Source of the DNA: Pseudomonas allokribbensis
GTDB lineage: Bacteria > Pseudomonadota > Gammaproteobacteria > Pseudomonadales > Pseudomonadaceae
Direction of reading: 5' to 3'
Length of the DNA stretch: 64,000 bases
Assembly (NCBI RefSeq): GCF_014863605.1
Contig: NZ_CP062252.1
Coordinates: 3,295,001 to 3,359,000, forward strand
Shown here: one piece after another, positions 1 to 8,003 of the stretch
How positions within the stretch are numbered: the stretch's first letter is position 1
Layout of the letters: every line of letters starts with the position of its first letter
Notes under the pieces: generated by a model
Databases searched by the model: none
Told to the model about the DNA's origin: nothing
The model's input: the letters and a program-made list of their open reading frames with translations, nothing else
Made by a program: the position numbers and the translations under genes

Positions 1-108
1 ATTGGCAAACAGGTGACTCTAGGGATCGAGGCTCCGAATCACGTCAAAATCTATCGAGCGGAGCTCTATCTGCAAAATGCGGACAAGCAAGGCAATAACC
101 CCAAGTGA
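1..108 (+). CDS. CsrA/RsmA-family RNA-binding regulator, 3' end only
   Basis: The first 35 codons of the window read in frame into a TGA at 106-108 and match the C-terminal half of CsrA/RsmA: the strand beginning IGKQVTLGIEAPNHV corresponds to the VRIGVNAPKEV strand of CsrA, and IYRAELYLQ corresponds to VHREEIYQR. The RNA-contacting arginine (CsrA Arg44) is kept in YRAE, while the preceding His is Tyr, so this is likely a divergent paralogue rather than the main housekeeping copy. Such proteins are dimers that bind GGA motifs in mRNA leaders and repress translation. The 5' end lies outside the window. Confidence 0.8.
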   Translation: MGKQVTLGIEAPNHVKIYRAELYLQNADKQGNNPK

Positions 109-188
109 GCGAAATAACCGTTACTAACGTCGGTCCTGACCGCGACAAACTTAGCTCAATGGTAATGCAGATCCGCGAAGTGATAAGG

Positions 189-211
189 GGACCACCGCAC
201 TGAGGTGGTCC
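189..211. terminator. GGACCACC/GGTGGTCC hairpin downstream of the csrA-like gene
   Basis: Perfect 8-bp stem with a 7-nt loop, 80 bases past the csrA-like stop codon. There is no U tract on either side, so intrinsic termination is only a guess. It could equally be a structured RNA end or a protein site. Confidence 0.35.
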
Positions 212-301
212 AGCAGCAAATCGACGTATTCCAGAAGGCCCAAACCCGCCAAGCTCGTGTGATCGCAGCTCTCTCATGGATGCGTAAATGTAAACGCTAC
301 A

Positions 302-796
302 TCACCTCAAGAAAAAACTGCATGCAGCTGTAATCTTATCAGTGCACTCGAGGATCGCGGGCGATGAAAAACCCCGGGATTCTCTCCATGACAATGACCG
401 TCCAACCCACATGACCTGCTTGTAATTTTCACCTAGATCAAGTCGCATATTCAGATATCTACCACCCGATGTAGCGTAGATGCAACTGCTTAAAAAGCCA
501 CTGCTATCGACGCCTTCGTGAGTCAACACAAATAATCCCTTCTTGAAATTCGTAACGCTTTCCATCGCGCCGTCAACTAATACACCCACCCACTCAGCGC
601 CGTCACTTTTAGCGGGTGACGTGAAAATCCCCACCCTGTTCTTGATGTCTCGTGGTGAAGGGCATGACTCTTGGCTTCCCGGCCAGGCTGGAATATCGAA
701 ATATTTACTATCAGGTGCAGCAGCATGCGCAAATACAAATAATTGTGAACACAGTAAACCCCAACGTATCAATCTAATCACCTCTACTTTCCTCAT
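302..796 (-). CDS. Small secreted protein, DUF3757-like
   Basis: 164 residues with an N-terminal signal peptide (hydrophobic segment about 8-22, cleavage near AHA-AP). The mature part has a CPSPRDIKNRVGIFTS start and three more cysteines (in SSCIYA, LECTD and AACSFF), compatible with a small disulfide-bonded periplasmic or exported domain. The CP..xxI....G opening and size fit DUF3757 proteins of pseudomonads, but I assign this from memory of the pattern only. The function is unknown. It stands alone, convergent with the csrA-like gene and upstream of none of the fimbrial genes, which share its strand but lie beyond a 260-base gap. Confidence 0.6.
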   Translation of the reverse strand: MRKVEVIRLIRWGLLCSQLFVFAHAAAPDSKYFDIPAWPGSQESCPSPRDIKNRVGIFTSPAKSDGAEWVGVLVDGAMESVTNFKKGLFVLTHEGVDSSGFLSSCIYATSGGRYLNMRLDLGENYKQVMWVGRSLSWRESRGFSSPAILECTDKITAACSFFLR

Positions 797-1056
797 AAAT
801 GTTAGAAGCGGGTTATATATCAGCTGGAATGAACTCAGTATCCGAGATAACTCTTAAGTTGCTCGATATTTATCCTAAAATTAACGCGCCAATTCCTACG
901 AAGATAAGCCGTCTAAAGGTGACTGCCCTGATGTATCTCTGGCATGCCTGGATACTCGTAAACCAAGGAGCCGCTGAGCCTTGCTAGCGGCTTCCACAAC
1001 ACATGATGCGTTGGCTCGTTCAGACTGCAAGACTGTTCATCACATCGGAAACTTAC
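797..1056. other. Gap between the DUF3757-like gene and the fimbrial operon end
   Basis: No convincing gene. It holds a 6-bp hairpin at 970-991 (GCCGCT ... AGCGGC), about 70 bases beyond the stop of the last fimbrial gene on the minus strand, which may end that transcript. There is no strong U run. Confidence 0.35.
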
Positions 1057-1707
1057 TTAGCAGGAAGACTGACCAGGAATTGAAATCGACTTTCCTTTCA
1101 ACAGCTTCGGCTCCCCTGGGTAAACATTGAAGGGATCCACTGTAGAGCCATCCACCTTGACTCCCTTTACGGCGTACCGCACATTTCCGCTGGCAGTCAG
1201 GCGAGCTCCTGAGCCTTCGCAAGTTACAGCCAATTGGGATTTTTCGGCGCCCGGTAGTTGGCGGACCAGCCCGCTGAAGCTGAGGTTGATCAACACGTTG
1301 CCGGACGTCGCCCGATGCTCCGTTTCCTTCAGGCTGATGACGGGCGTAACGTCCAGACGGTAGACCTGCTCCCGCTCAACTTTTTCGAGCGGCTTCAGGG
1401 TAATGGTCTTGCTTTGTCCGGGAGCCAACGTGATACGGAAAGGAAAAGCGTAAAGAGCTGGTTTGCTCACCAGCGTAATAGGCTCCAGCTTTTCACTAGC
1501 CACCTCCACCCCGGGGTTGAGCAGGCGCGACAGGTTGATGGAGACGTACTCTGGACGCTCCCCTTTATTAATGATTCGGACAGTAGTCGGTTTATCGTGG
1601 ACGACGATTTCCTTTGGTGAAATGTCGATCAGCGCAAAAGCCGGCGCAGGAATGGCCACGCAGGCCAGTAGAAGCAAAGCGGAATAAGCGGATAGGCGCA
1701 TGTTCAT
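1057..1707 (-). CDS. CS1-type fimbrial periplasmic chaperone (third copy, operon end)
   Basis: 216 residues: a signal peptide (1-25, ending FALID or nearby) and two Ig-like domains as in PapD/CfaA-type chaperones. The first domain shows the LxxSPKEIVV strand, VRIINKGERPEYVSI and the APGQSKTITLKPL strand; the second has a Cys in VTCEGSG paired with the C-terminal SSC. These chaperones cap the pilin groove and deliver subunits to the usher. It is the last gene of the minus-strand operon, 32 bases after a pilin gene. It is about as long as the other full-length chaperone at 3914-4582, but the two sequences are clearly different, suggesting specialised clients rather than a recent duplication. 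Confidence 0.85.
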   Translation of the reverse strand: MNMRLSAYSALLLLACVAIPAPAFALIDISPKEIVVHDKPTTVRIINKGERPEYVSINLSRLLNPGVEVASEKLEPITLVSKPALYAFPFRITLAPGQSKTITLKPLEKVEREQVYRLDVTPVISLKETEHRATSGNVLINLSFSGLVRQLPGAEKSQLAVTCEGSGARLTASGNVRYAVKGVKVDGSTVDPFNVYPGEPKLLKGKSISIPGQSSC

Positions 1708-1739
1708 TCCTCCTGAAAGGGTATTTGAATGGGCATCAC

Positions 1740-2285
1740 TCAGGGCATTTTCACCACCGGTTCGAAGGTCAGCGACAGGACGCCGCTGTAGATTCCCGTG
1801 GTGTCCTTGAAGTTGCCTTCGGGAGGATAGGCCGATATCGCCAGCCCGTAGTAACCCACAGAGTCATCTCCTTCCGAGGGCGGTGCCGGATTTTTAAACT
1901 CAGTGCCCTGACCGACTAAAAGAGGCTTCAGGTCCCCACCCTCCACCCCGAGTCGGACTGTCGGCGTGCGGAACACCAGTGTCGGGTTTGCCTGGTTGCG
2001 TATCTGCAAGGGTTCGTCCAGCCGCACCTGGAACAGACCACTGCTCGATACCACCCGCAGCCGTGCGCCCACCTCGTAAGGGGTATCCCAACCGCCGAGC
2101 TGCTGCATTTCCAGCCCCTGTTCGAACCAGCCACCTTTATCGTCGGTCACAAACAGGTTGTTGGGGCGAATGACATGAGCCGTCACCTTGCTGCTGGTCT
2201 TGCCTTTGAGTATCACTGTAGCCGGCGCCAACGACGGTAATATTCCCAGTGCCAGGAACAGGTACATGAAGGTGAGTCTTTTCAT
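1740..2285 (-). CDS. CS1-type fimbrial subunit (second pilin)
   Basis: 181 residues: a signal peptide (1-22), then a single pilin-like beta domain ending in the strand GIYSGVLSLTFEPVV, which matches the SGDLVMLFEPVA end of the other pilin in this operon (6952-7485). That shared C-terminal pattern is typical of CS1-type major and minor subunits. It sits 13 bases downstream of the tip-adhesin gene and is followed by its own chaperone, so it is probably a minor or alternative shaft subunit. The shared ending and gene order support the call; whether it is polymerised in the shaft cannot be read from sequence. Confidence 0.8.
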   Translation of the reverse strand: MKRLTFMYLFLALGILPSLAPATVILKGKTSSKVTAHVIRPNNLFVTDDKGGWFEQGLEMQQLGGWDTPYEVGARLRVVSSSGLFQVRLDEPLQIRNQANPTLVFRTPTVRLGVEGGDLKPLLVGQGTEFKNPAPPSEGDDSVGYYGLAISAYPPEGNFKDTTGIYSGVLSLTFEPVVKMP

Positions 2286-2298
2286 TTAGCCGAGCCTC

Positions 2299-3324
2299 CT
2301 AAGACTTCGTAATGACAGTGAAAGTCAGCACGTCGCTGTAGTCGCCTGCTTTCACTGTCTTGCCCACTTCGGTCGTGAAGGTGGGCACAAAACAGGTACG
2401 GCCACTCGTATCCAAGGTCATTGCGTTACTGTTACCGGGTAGCTGAATACGCGTACTACCGCTGTCCAGCATCAGGCTGTAGGGCACCACCTGGGAGCTC
2501 TCCGATAGGTGCTGGAGTCTATAGCGGTTATTCACCACTCCATTGGCACTGCTGGCGCCGATGATAAATTTTTGCCCTTGCCCCACTGCTGGATTGTAGC
2601 TAAAGCAAAGCGTCTGATCCGTACGGCTCAACTGGGTATCAGATACACCTCGCTGTAAATCACCTAAATTCCAATCTGGTGCAGACACGCTGATACTGAT
2701 ATCGGGTGGCGGAGGCATTCCAGGTTCGACAACTACTTGGCAAGTACCATCATTAGCTCCATACCTGGATATATAGGCAACACCTTTGATTTCTGCAACA
2801 TCAGGGCCATTGGTAAAGTTTCCTGCTCGGATAGCGACCGCAGGCCAATCAGAAATCAAGTCATTGCGAACAGTGGCTGTGACCGACGCAGAAAATGCGT
2901 TGCTACTGATCCAGTCTGCAGAAGAACGCCCAAAAAAAATAAAATAATCATTACCTACAAATGTATCTGTATGCCTAACCCCATTAATGCTAACGTTGGT
3001 TGCTGGCGTTGAAGTACTTCTCAGCTTACCATTCTTGTCATAGGAATAAACCAATATCCCCCTGGAGCGGAACGTTAAACCTCCCGTATGCCCATAAGAA
3101 GGCTTATAATCAATCACTGTAAATACACTACTGGTTCCATTTCCATTGTCACGATAATAACAACCTGAGTAGGAGTTGCTGAGATTGCTCAGCACTAAGT
3201 CATATGAATTTGCATTTCCTTGGCCCGGGAGCATGAAAACAACCACACCCGCCAGCAGCTTAACCCCCGAAAAAGCTCTTATTAAAAACTCAAAAAATCT
3301 AACAACCCCACAAAATAAAAACAT
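2299..3324 (-). CDS. CfaE/CblD-type pilus tip adhesin
   Basis: 341 residues. After a signal region (about 1-39, ending GNA-NS) comes an adhesin domain (about 40-210) with cysteines in GCYYRD and GTCQVV. A proline-rich linker (PGMPPPPD, about 203-210) then leads to a C-terminal pilin-like domain with DLQRGV, TLCFSY, RTCFVP and the terminal strand GDYSDVLTFTVIT. This two-domain layout matches CfaE and CblD tip proteins of CS1-type pili, which bind receptors and start assembly. The N-terminal half is more AT-rich than its neighbours, as is common for fast-evolving adhesins. The start could also be at an internal Met (about residue 31), but that would remove most of the signal sequence. Confidence 0.82.
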   Translation of the reverse strand: MFLFCGVVRFFEFLIRAFSGVKLLAGVVVFMLPGQGNANSYDLVLSNLSNSYSGCYYRDNGNGTSSVFTVIDYKPSYGHTGGLTFRSRGILVYSYDKNGKLRSTSTPATNVSINGVRHTDTFVGNDYFIFFGRSSADWISSNAFSASVTATVRNDLISDWPAVAIRAGNFTNGPDVAEIKGVAYISRYGANDGTCQVVVEPGMPPPPDISISVSAPDWNLGDLQRGVSDTQLSRTDQTLCFSYNPAVGQGQKFIIGASSANGVVNNRYRLQHLSESSQVVPYSLMLDSGSTRIQLPGNSNAMTLDTSGRTCFVPTFTTEVGKTVKAGDYSDVLTFTVITKS

Positions 3325-3431
3325 ATAACCTCACATTTCTTTCGTGTCCTTTATCTCATACCCTAAAAGCGAGACATATTTAACAAAAAAAATTAAACAG
3401 CACGTAGCAGCAGGGAGTGGGGTGGGGACAT

Positions 3432-3923
3432 TTAGTTATGAAACTCAACCTCTGAATCACCATGGCTGACCTGATAAATCACCACACCATAACCAACGCT
3501 GACGATCAGGGGCGCGGATAGAGCCTCTGTCTCGATATGCAAACGCTCCCTTGGACGAAAAGTCACCCGCCATACCAGGGTTCGACCAGGCACCTCTATT
3601 TCTTTGAGCACCATGCGCTGTTTCTGCCCTGGTGCCAGCACCAACCGATCAGGTGTTACCAACAAACCCGGTCGCTCTACCTCCCGGATTGGCACCAGTC
3701 GTTCGGGAGTCTGCGCCGGGTTGAGCAGGAGCTCCTGTTCAACCTTCAGATACAGTGGCGTATCTCCGGTATTTTCGACATACAGAGAGTGTGCCGGCTT
3801 ACCGGGCTCCAGCTTCAGTTCAGTACGCGAGAGCTTGAGTACACCCGCCGCCATGCCCTGCGTGGCGAAAAAGGCCAGCAATAGCCCCAACAAAGATCCG
3901 GTCGTGCGTTTCATCAGGGGCAA
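3432..3923 (-). CDS. Short fimbrial chaperone-like protein lacking the second domain
   Basis: 163 residues with a signal peptide (1-25, ending GMA-AG) followed by one Ig-like chaperone domain: LKLSRTELKLEPGK, SLYVENTGDTPLYLKV and LAPGQKQRMVLKE match domain 1 of the neighbouring chaperone. It stops after VSVGYGVVIYQVSHG, exactly where the full-length neighbour (VAIGYGVLVRHMPAPD) continues into domain 2. Its start overlaps the end of that chaperone gene by 10 bases, so the two are probably translationally coupled. It may be a partner subunit of a chaperone pair or a tip-specific chaperone. No frameshift is visible at its end, so the truncation appears settled rather than recent. Confidence 0.75.
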   Translation of the reverse strand: MPLMKRTTGSLLGLLLAFFATQGMAAGVLKLSRTELKLEPGKPAHSLYVENTGDTPLYLKVEQELLLNPAQTPERLVPIREVERPGLLVTPDRLVLAPGQKQRMVLKEIEVPGRTLVWRVTFRPRERLHIETEALSAPLIVSVGYGVVIYQVSHGDSEVEFHN

Positions 3924-4582
3924 TCCAGGGTCCGGGCCTGGTCCTTGTCGCGCAGGCTCAAAGTCTTTCCGGCGAAGTGCTGAGAGATACCGGGGAACAA
4001 GGCCACGGTCTCTCCGGTTTTCCCGACGTCCGACAGCACATGGCGCACGTTACCGGTGTTGGTCAAGGTGATTCCACCAGCGTTACAGCCATGGCTCCAG
4101 CCGCTGCGCTGCTTGTCCGGGGCCGGCATATGTCGGACCAACACGCCGTAGCCGATAGCCACCGACATCGGTGCGGTGATCTTGTCCTTGGGTGCATCGT
4201 TCACCTTCAGCGACCTGACCGGCACGATATACAGGCGGTACAGCTCTTCAGCCTCCGGTTCGAACAGCGACTTGAGGCCGACCTTACGGCTCTGACCCGG
4301 CCCCAGTGTCAGTCTTTCCGGGCTGGCCAGCATGCCGGGGCGTTCTAGTTGACCCAAAGCTACCTTCGTTTCCGGTGTCAAGCCCGGATTCATAACCTTC
4401 TGCAGGGATATGGAGAGATACAGCGGTGCGTCTCCCATGTTTTTCACGGTGACGTTCTGCTCATGGTTGTTGAAAACCCGTGTGGTAGCAGGCATCACCA
4501 TCAGCTCGCCCTCGGCCTGTGCCGGCCCGCAGGCCAGGAGCAGCAAGCCGAGCAGCATTGGCAGGGAAGTTCGCAATTTCAT
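3914..4582 (-). CDS. CS1-type fimbrial periplasmic chaperone
   Basis: 222 residues: a signal peptide (1-23, QAEG), an Ig-like domain 1 with MPATTRVFNN, VTVKNMGDAPLYLSI and LGPGQSRKVGLKSL, and a domain 2 containing a Cys pair (HGCNAGG and the terminal LDCP). It is the full-length chaperone next to the usher and is the likely main chaperone for the major pilin. It lies 25 bases downstream of the usher and overlaps the following short chaperone. Confidence 0.87.
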   Translation of the reverse strand: MKLRTSLPMLLGLLLLACGPAQAEGELMVMPATTRVFNNHEQNVTVKNMGDAPLYLSISLQKVMNPGLTPETKVALGQLERPGMLASPERLTLGPGQSRKVGLKSLFEPEAEELYRLYIVPVRSLKVNDAPKDKITAPMSVAIGYGVLVRHMPAPDKQRSGWSHGCNAGGITLTNTGNVRHVLSDVGKTGETVALFPGISQHFAGKTLSLRDKDQARTLDCP

Positions 4583-4607
4583 GGTTCGTTCCTATTCGGA
4601 TGATCGA

Positions 4608-6869
4608 TTACAGGCAGTGGTAATAGCTGCCGGTGGCGCTTCTCAGGTCACAGCTGTAGCGGCGCCCCATTTGATCAACGGTGATCTGAGCAAGCACTGC
4701 CTTGCTGAATATCGAGAACAGACCGTTGGGATGGGCGATGTCGCCGGTTTCCAGAATCGTTCCACCAATCGGACGGCCACTGGCATCCACCAAAAAGCCG
4801 CTGTAAATCATGTTGATGTCGACCTTGGCCTCTGCTGCATACACTTGGCCAGGATGAGCGCGGACGATGTTCGCCGGCACCTCGATATTCATGTCCATGT
4901 CTTCACTGCTGCTCAGTACCCTTGCAAAGCTAACGTCGCTGTAGCTGTTGAGCGGGACCGCGTAGGTACTGTTACCCGCCACTGGATTTCCCTCGACGTT
5001 GAAGCCGTATTTGGTCCCCGGAATATCCGGTGTTTTGAGCAGCATGGCGCTGCCGCTATTACTGTAACGACCCAGAGCGATCCCGTCGGAGCTGGCAGCC
5101 AGCATGCCGCGGTAGTTCATGTCGAGGTTACTGGCGGTGTCGCTATGACCCAGATTGAGGGACGTGTCTCCTCGCGTGCCGGAGCGGCTGCCGTAGAGGT
5201 TGACGTTGTTACGCTGGTCGATACGGCTGACCGTCACCCCGCTTGTCGTGGTACCGAAACTGTCCTGGAAATCCTTGCGGTAATCGCCGCTCAATTGGGA
5301 TTGCCCACGGTTGTGCGCTGCGCTGAAGCTTGCCTGAGCATTATCCAGCATCCAGCTCATGTTGAAATACACGCCGTAGTCACCCTTGGCCTGTGTATAG
5401 CCGTCTTTCTGAATACCGACCGAGAACGTCGACCACAATCCGTTGGGGCGATAGTTCCAGCGTACTTCGGCTTGTTGCGATTCTCCTCGGTTGTACTTCT
5501 GGTAGTTGTAAGCCAGGGTGGTACCTGCCACGTTCCGGCTATAGGAAACACTGCTACTAGGAGTCCCCCAATAGAAGCGGGACACGTTGTTGTTCTGGTA
5601 GCGACTCAGCATGAGGCTACCCAGCTTGTCGTCGGACATTGACAGGTTTAGGTAACCGCCAGTCGTGCGTTCGCCGCTCAACAGACCCAGCGTCGGGGTG
5701 ACATCGATGCTCCCGAGTTTGCTCGGACGCGTGACGTTAACCTCGCTCGCCCAACTGCCCTGACCACCACTGACAGCCGATGCATTCAAATAGAATTGAC
5801 GCATATTGCGGCTCATCGAGCCCTGGAGCAGTTGGCCTCCTCCTTCTTCCATCTCTTTACCGGCAGTCACACTCCATGCATTGCCGCTACCGGAACCGAA
5901 GTTAACGTTGTTGATTTCACGGTTCTCCTGGTTCACCAGGTTACCGTTGCGGTCGACGAGACGGACCTCGACCGGGTAATAGCCGCCGGGCAGGTCAACG
6001 AAACTGATCTCGTTGCGGCCCAGGGACGCCGGGCGCTTGAGGATCAGACGACCGTTGCGATAGAACTCATAATTGCCTTCGGACGTGGAATACAGAATAA
6101 GAGAACCCGCATTGCGGCTCGCATTCAGATGGGCCTGGCTGCCGAGGGTGACAAATTGGTCGAAACTGGGTGAAAGCAGTGTGCTGACCGAGCCTGAGGC
6201 GTAGTCGATACTGTTCTGCTTGCCCGTCCGCAAATAGGTACTCGCGAAGTTTTTCTGAAGGTAATAGGACGACACCCCCTGACTGCGACTAGTGTTATCG
6301 CGCGTTTGGGTACGGCTGGCATGCCAGTTCATGTAACCAAAACTACGCGAAGGCATACCCAGCCAGGTATTACCGGCCAGGTTCATGGCGCGGTAGCTTT
6401 CGGAAGAAGCGCGCAGGTCCACTGTCTGATTGTTGACCAGCCCCCACGTGGTGGTGGGCTCCAGATAGTCATTATTCGAGTCGCGGATAACGAGCGAGCG
6501 TCGTAACTTATCAATAGTAACGTAGTACTCCCCCAGCTTCAGATCACATCCATTGTGGCAGCGCTTGTAGTCAACTTTTGAAAATAGGTCACGGATAATA
6601 TCTATATCCTGCCGGGACACTCCGTTCTCTTCATATCCGACGGCATCAAATACCAGCGTACCGTCCTCTGGAGAGTAGCTGGTAAAACCGGGCAGCGTCC
6701 TTCCATTAAAGGTAGCCATGTATTTTGCACTATTATCCATTTCGGCTGCGCTAAAGCCTTCTGGCACACCGTAAGATACTTTGACTTTCGCTTCCGCCTG
6801 AAATGAAACAGTAAGAAAAGCAACTAACCAAAGCTTATTTAGTCGAAACGGGGGCCGATAAGCGAACAT
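4608..6869 (-). CDS. CS1-type fimbrial outer-membrane usher (TcfC/CfaC-like)
   Basis: 753 residues: a signal peptide (1-27, FQAEA-KV), an N-terminal domain that recruits chaperone-subunit complexes, then a long beta-barrel region rich in alternating aromatic and polar strands (GYMNWHASRTQ, SVSYSRNVAGTTLAYNYQKY and similar). The C-terminal portion includes the E-set-like segment near GTKYGFNVEGNPVAGNSTY, and the protein ends with a Cys pair (YSCDLRSATGSYYHCL). It forms the outer-membrane pore through which the pilus grows. It is somewhat shorter than the roughly 850-residue ushers of CFA/I-type systems. It lies between the major pilin and the first chaperone. Confidence 0.88.
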   Translation of the reverse strand: MFAYRPPFRLNKLWLVAFLTVSFQAEAKVKVSYGVPEGFSAAEMDNSAKYMATFNGRTLPGFTSYSPEDGTLVFDAVGYEENGVSRQDIDIIRDLFSKVDYKRCHNGCDLKLGEYYVTIDKLRRSLVIRDSNNDYLEPTTTWGLVNNQTVDLRASSESYRAMNLAGNTWLGMPSRSFGYMNWHASRTQTRDNTSRSQGVSSYYLQKNFASTYLRTGKQNSIDYASGSVSTLLSPSFDQFVTLGSQAHLNASRNAGSLILYSTSEGNYEFYRNGRLILKRPASLGRNEISFVDLPGGYYPVEVRLVDRNGNLVNQENREINNVNFGSGSGNAWSVTAGKEMEEGGGQLLQGSMSRNMRQFYLNASAVSGGQGSWASEVNVTRPSKLGSIDVTPTLGLLSGERTTGGYLNLSMSDDKLGSLMLSRYQNNNVSRFYWGTPSSSVSYSRNVAGTTLAYNYQKYNRGESQQAEVRWNYRPNGLWSTFSVGIQKDGYTQAKGDYGVYFNMSWMLDNAQASFSAAHNRGQSQLSGDYRKDFQDSFGTTTSGVTVSRIDQRNNVNLYGSRSGTRGDTSLNLGHSDTASNLDMNYRGMLAASSDGIALGRYSNSGSAMLLKTPDIPGTKYGFNVEGNPVAGNSTYAVPLNSYSDVSFARVLSSSEDMDMNIEVPANIVRAHPGQVYAAEAKVDINMIYSGFLVDASGRPIGGTILETGDIAHPNGLFSIFSKAVLAQITVDQMGRRYSCDLRSATGSYYHCL

Positions 6870-6951
6870 GCTATTTTTCTTTCAGAGAGAAAACCTTTGA
6901 GAGGAAGCCTCGAACGAGTCGAGGCTCCACCGTACAGAGTTGATTACAAAA

Positions 6952-7485
6952 TTACGGTTTCGCAGCCGCGACGGGCTCGAACAGCATCACCAGATCACCG
7001 CTGTAACTACCGTTGGTGCTCAGAGCGCCGACCATGGTTGGAGCATCGACGCTGATTTTCAGATCATGAACTTCGTCGTAGCCATCGCCGGTGCTGACTA
7101 CCTGAGTAATCTTCTGAGCAGTATCGAAAGAGAGTGCCTTTTCACCTTGGGCGCTACCCAGGGATACCTTGGCATTGACCATCTCGTAGCTGCCATTAGA
7201 CATTTTCAGTGGCTGAGCCAGAGAGGCGTTGAAATCCGCGTTCTTGGTCCAGATACGAACCGGCAAGGTCTTGGTGAATTGCTTCTGCTTGTAGTCATCC
7301 GCGTCCAGTTCCTCGGTGCCGTACCAGGTCGAGCCATCCGGCTTGGAAATGAAGATGGCATCGTTGATCTGGGCCGTCAGGGTGATCTTCTTGGAAACAG
7401 TATCGGCAGGCAATGGTGCGGCAACGACCGTACCGGCAAGTACACTACCCATTCCCAGGGCTAGAATCAGTTGGCTGATTTTCAT
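6952..7485 (-). CDS. CS1-type fimbrial major subunit
   Basis: 177 residues with a clean signal peptide (1-22, TVVAAP). The mature pilin begins LPADTVSKKITLTAQI, like the donor-strand start of CS1-type pilins, and ends SGDLVMLFEPVAAAKP. As the first gene after the promoter region, and the simplest pilin, it is probably the shaft subunit. It is 82 bases upstream of the usher. The 5' untranslated region carries a hairpin at 7515-7533 (TGCTTC ... GAAGCA), which could stabilise or control the message. Confidence 0.87.
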   Translation of the reverse strand: MKISQLILALGMGSVLAGTVVAAPLPADTVSKKITLTAQINDAIFISKPDGSTWYGTEELDADDYKQKQFTKTLPVRIWTKNADFNASLAQPLKMSNGSYEMVNAKVSLGSAQGEKALSFDTAQKITQVVSTGDGYDEVHDLKISVDAPTMVGALSTNGSYSGDLVMLFEPVAAAKP

Positions 7486-7918
7486 TTATTTAACTCTATC
7501 TATCTGTGTGTTGCTGCTTCCCATAAAGAAGCAGGATGTTTTAGCGTGGGCTCTTGTTTTCCACGGAAGAGATTAAAACCCATATCTCCAGTACGAAAAA
7601 TCAGCCCTATCTCATCAACACATCAGATAAATCCTACAAATAATAGGTATGAATCCTACAGCCAATTGATCTGGCCTCGTTACCCCCCTTTCATCTTTGT
7701 AGCTTTATAAATCCATGTAAGGAATGAGGCTACTTGATCTACCGTTTGTTTGAGTACTGCGGCAGTTAGCCATTTTTATTCGATAGCATCGGACCGTTTT
7801 ATTGATCAGGATCAACTTTGGCCGCCGCCCCTCAACAGCATGTCAGGGGAAGCGCCCGCAGCACCATTGATCGGTCGTGACTTCCGTAATTAACTTTCGC
7901 TACACATCCCAATAGGAC
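7486..7918. other. Fimbrial operon upstream region
   Basis: About 430 bases without a gene. On the minus strand it is the leader and promoter region of the fimbrial operon. It holds the leader hairpin 7515-7533, the RcsB-like boxes at 7621-7659 and otherwise AT-rich sequence. I cannot place a confident -10/-35 pair. Confidence 0.5.
7621..7659. promoter_or_regulatory. RcsB/RocA-type box pair upstream of the fimbrial operon
   Basis: Positions 7621-7640 are identical to 18177-18196 (20 of 20 bases; core GATAAATCCTACAAA). The 14-mer at 7623-7636, TCAGATAAATCCTA, matches all six invariant positions of the enterobacterial RcsAB box (TaAGaatatTCctA). Next to it, 7645-7659 reads TAGGTATGAATCCTA, a near palindrome with the same TAGG/TCCTA ends. 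They lie about 140-175 bases upstream of the first pilin start. Binding by the response regulator at 17246-17875 is inferred. Confidence 0.5.
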
Positions 7919-7954
7919 AAATGGCCTGTCATGCGAATGCGTGACAGGCCATTT
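7919..7954 (-). terminator. Terminator after the hybrid kinase gene
   Basis: 13-bp stem (AAATGGCCTGTCA ... TGACAGGCCATTT) with a 10-base loop, 50 bases beyond the kinase stop on the minus strand. There are short T runs on both sides. Confidence 0.7.
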
Positions 7955-8003
7955 TCGGTTGTATCCAGAAAGTCCATCTACTCGAGTCGAGTATCAGAGT
8001 GTT

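Noticed and set aside
799..987. 62-codon plus-strand frame next to the DUF3757-like gene
   Set aside because: No ribosome site and no similarity; probably chance.
4410..5642. 410-codon open frame opposite the usher gene
   Set aside because: Fully antisense to a well supported usher; composition reflects the GC bias of the real gene and no family pattern is present.
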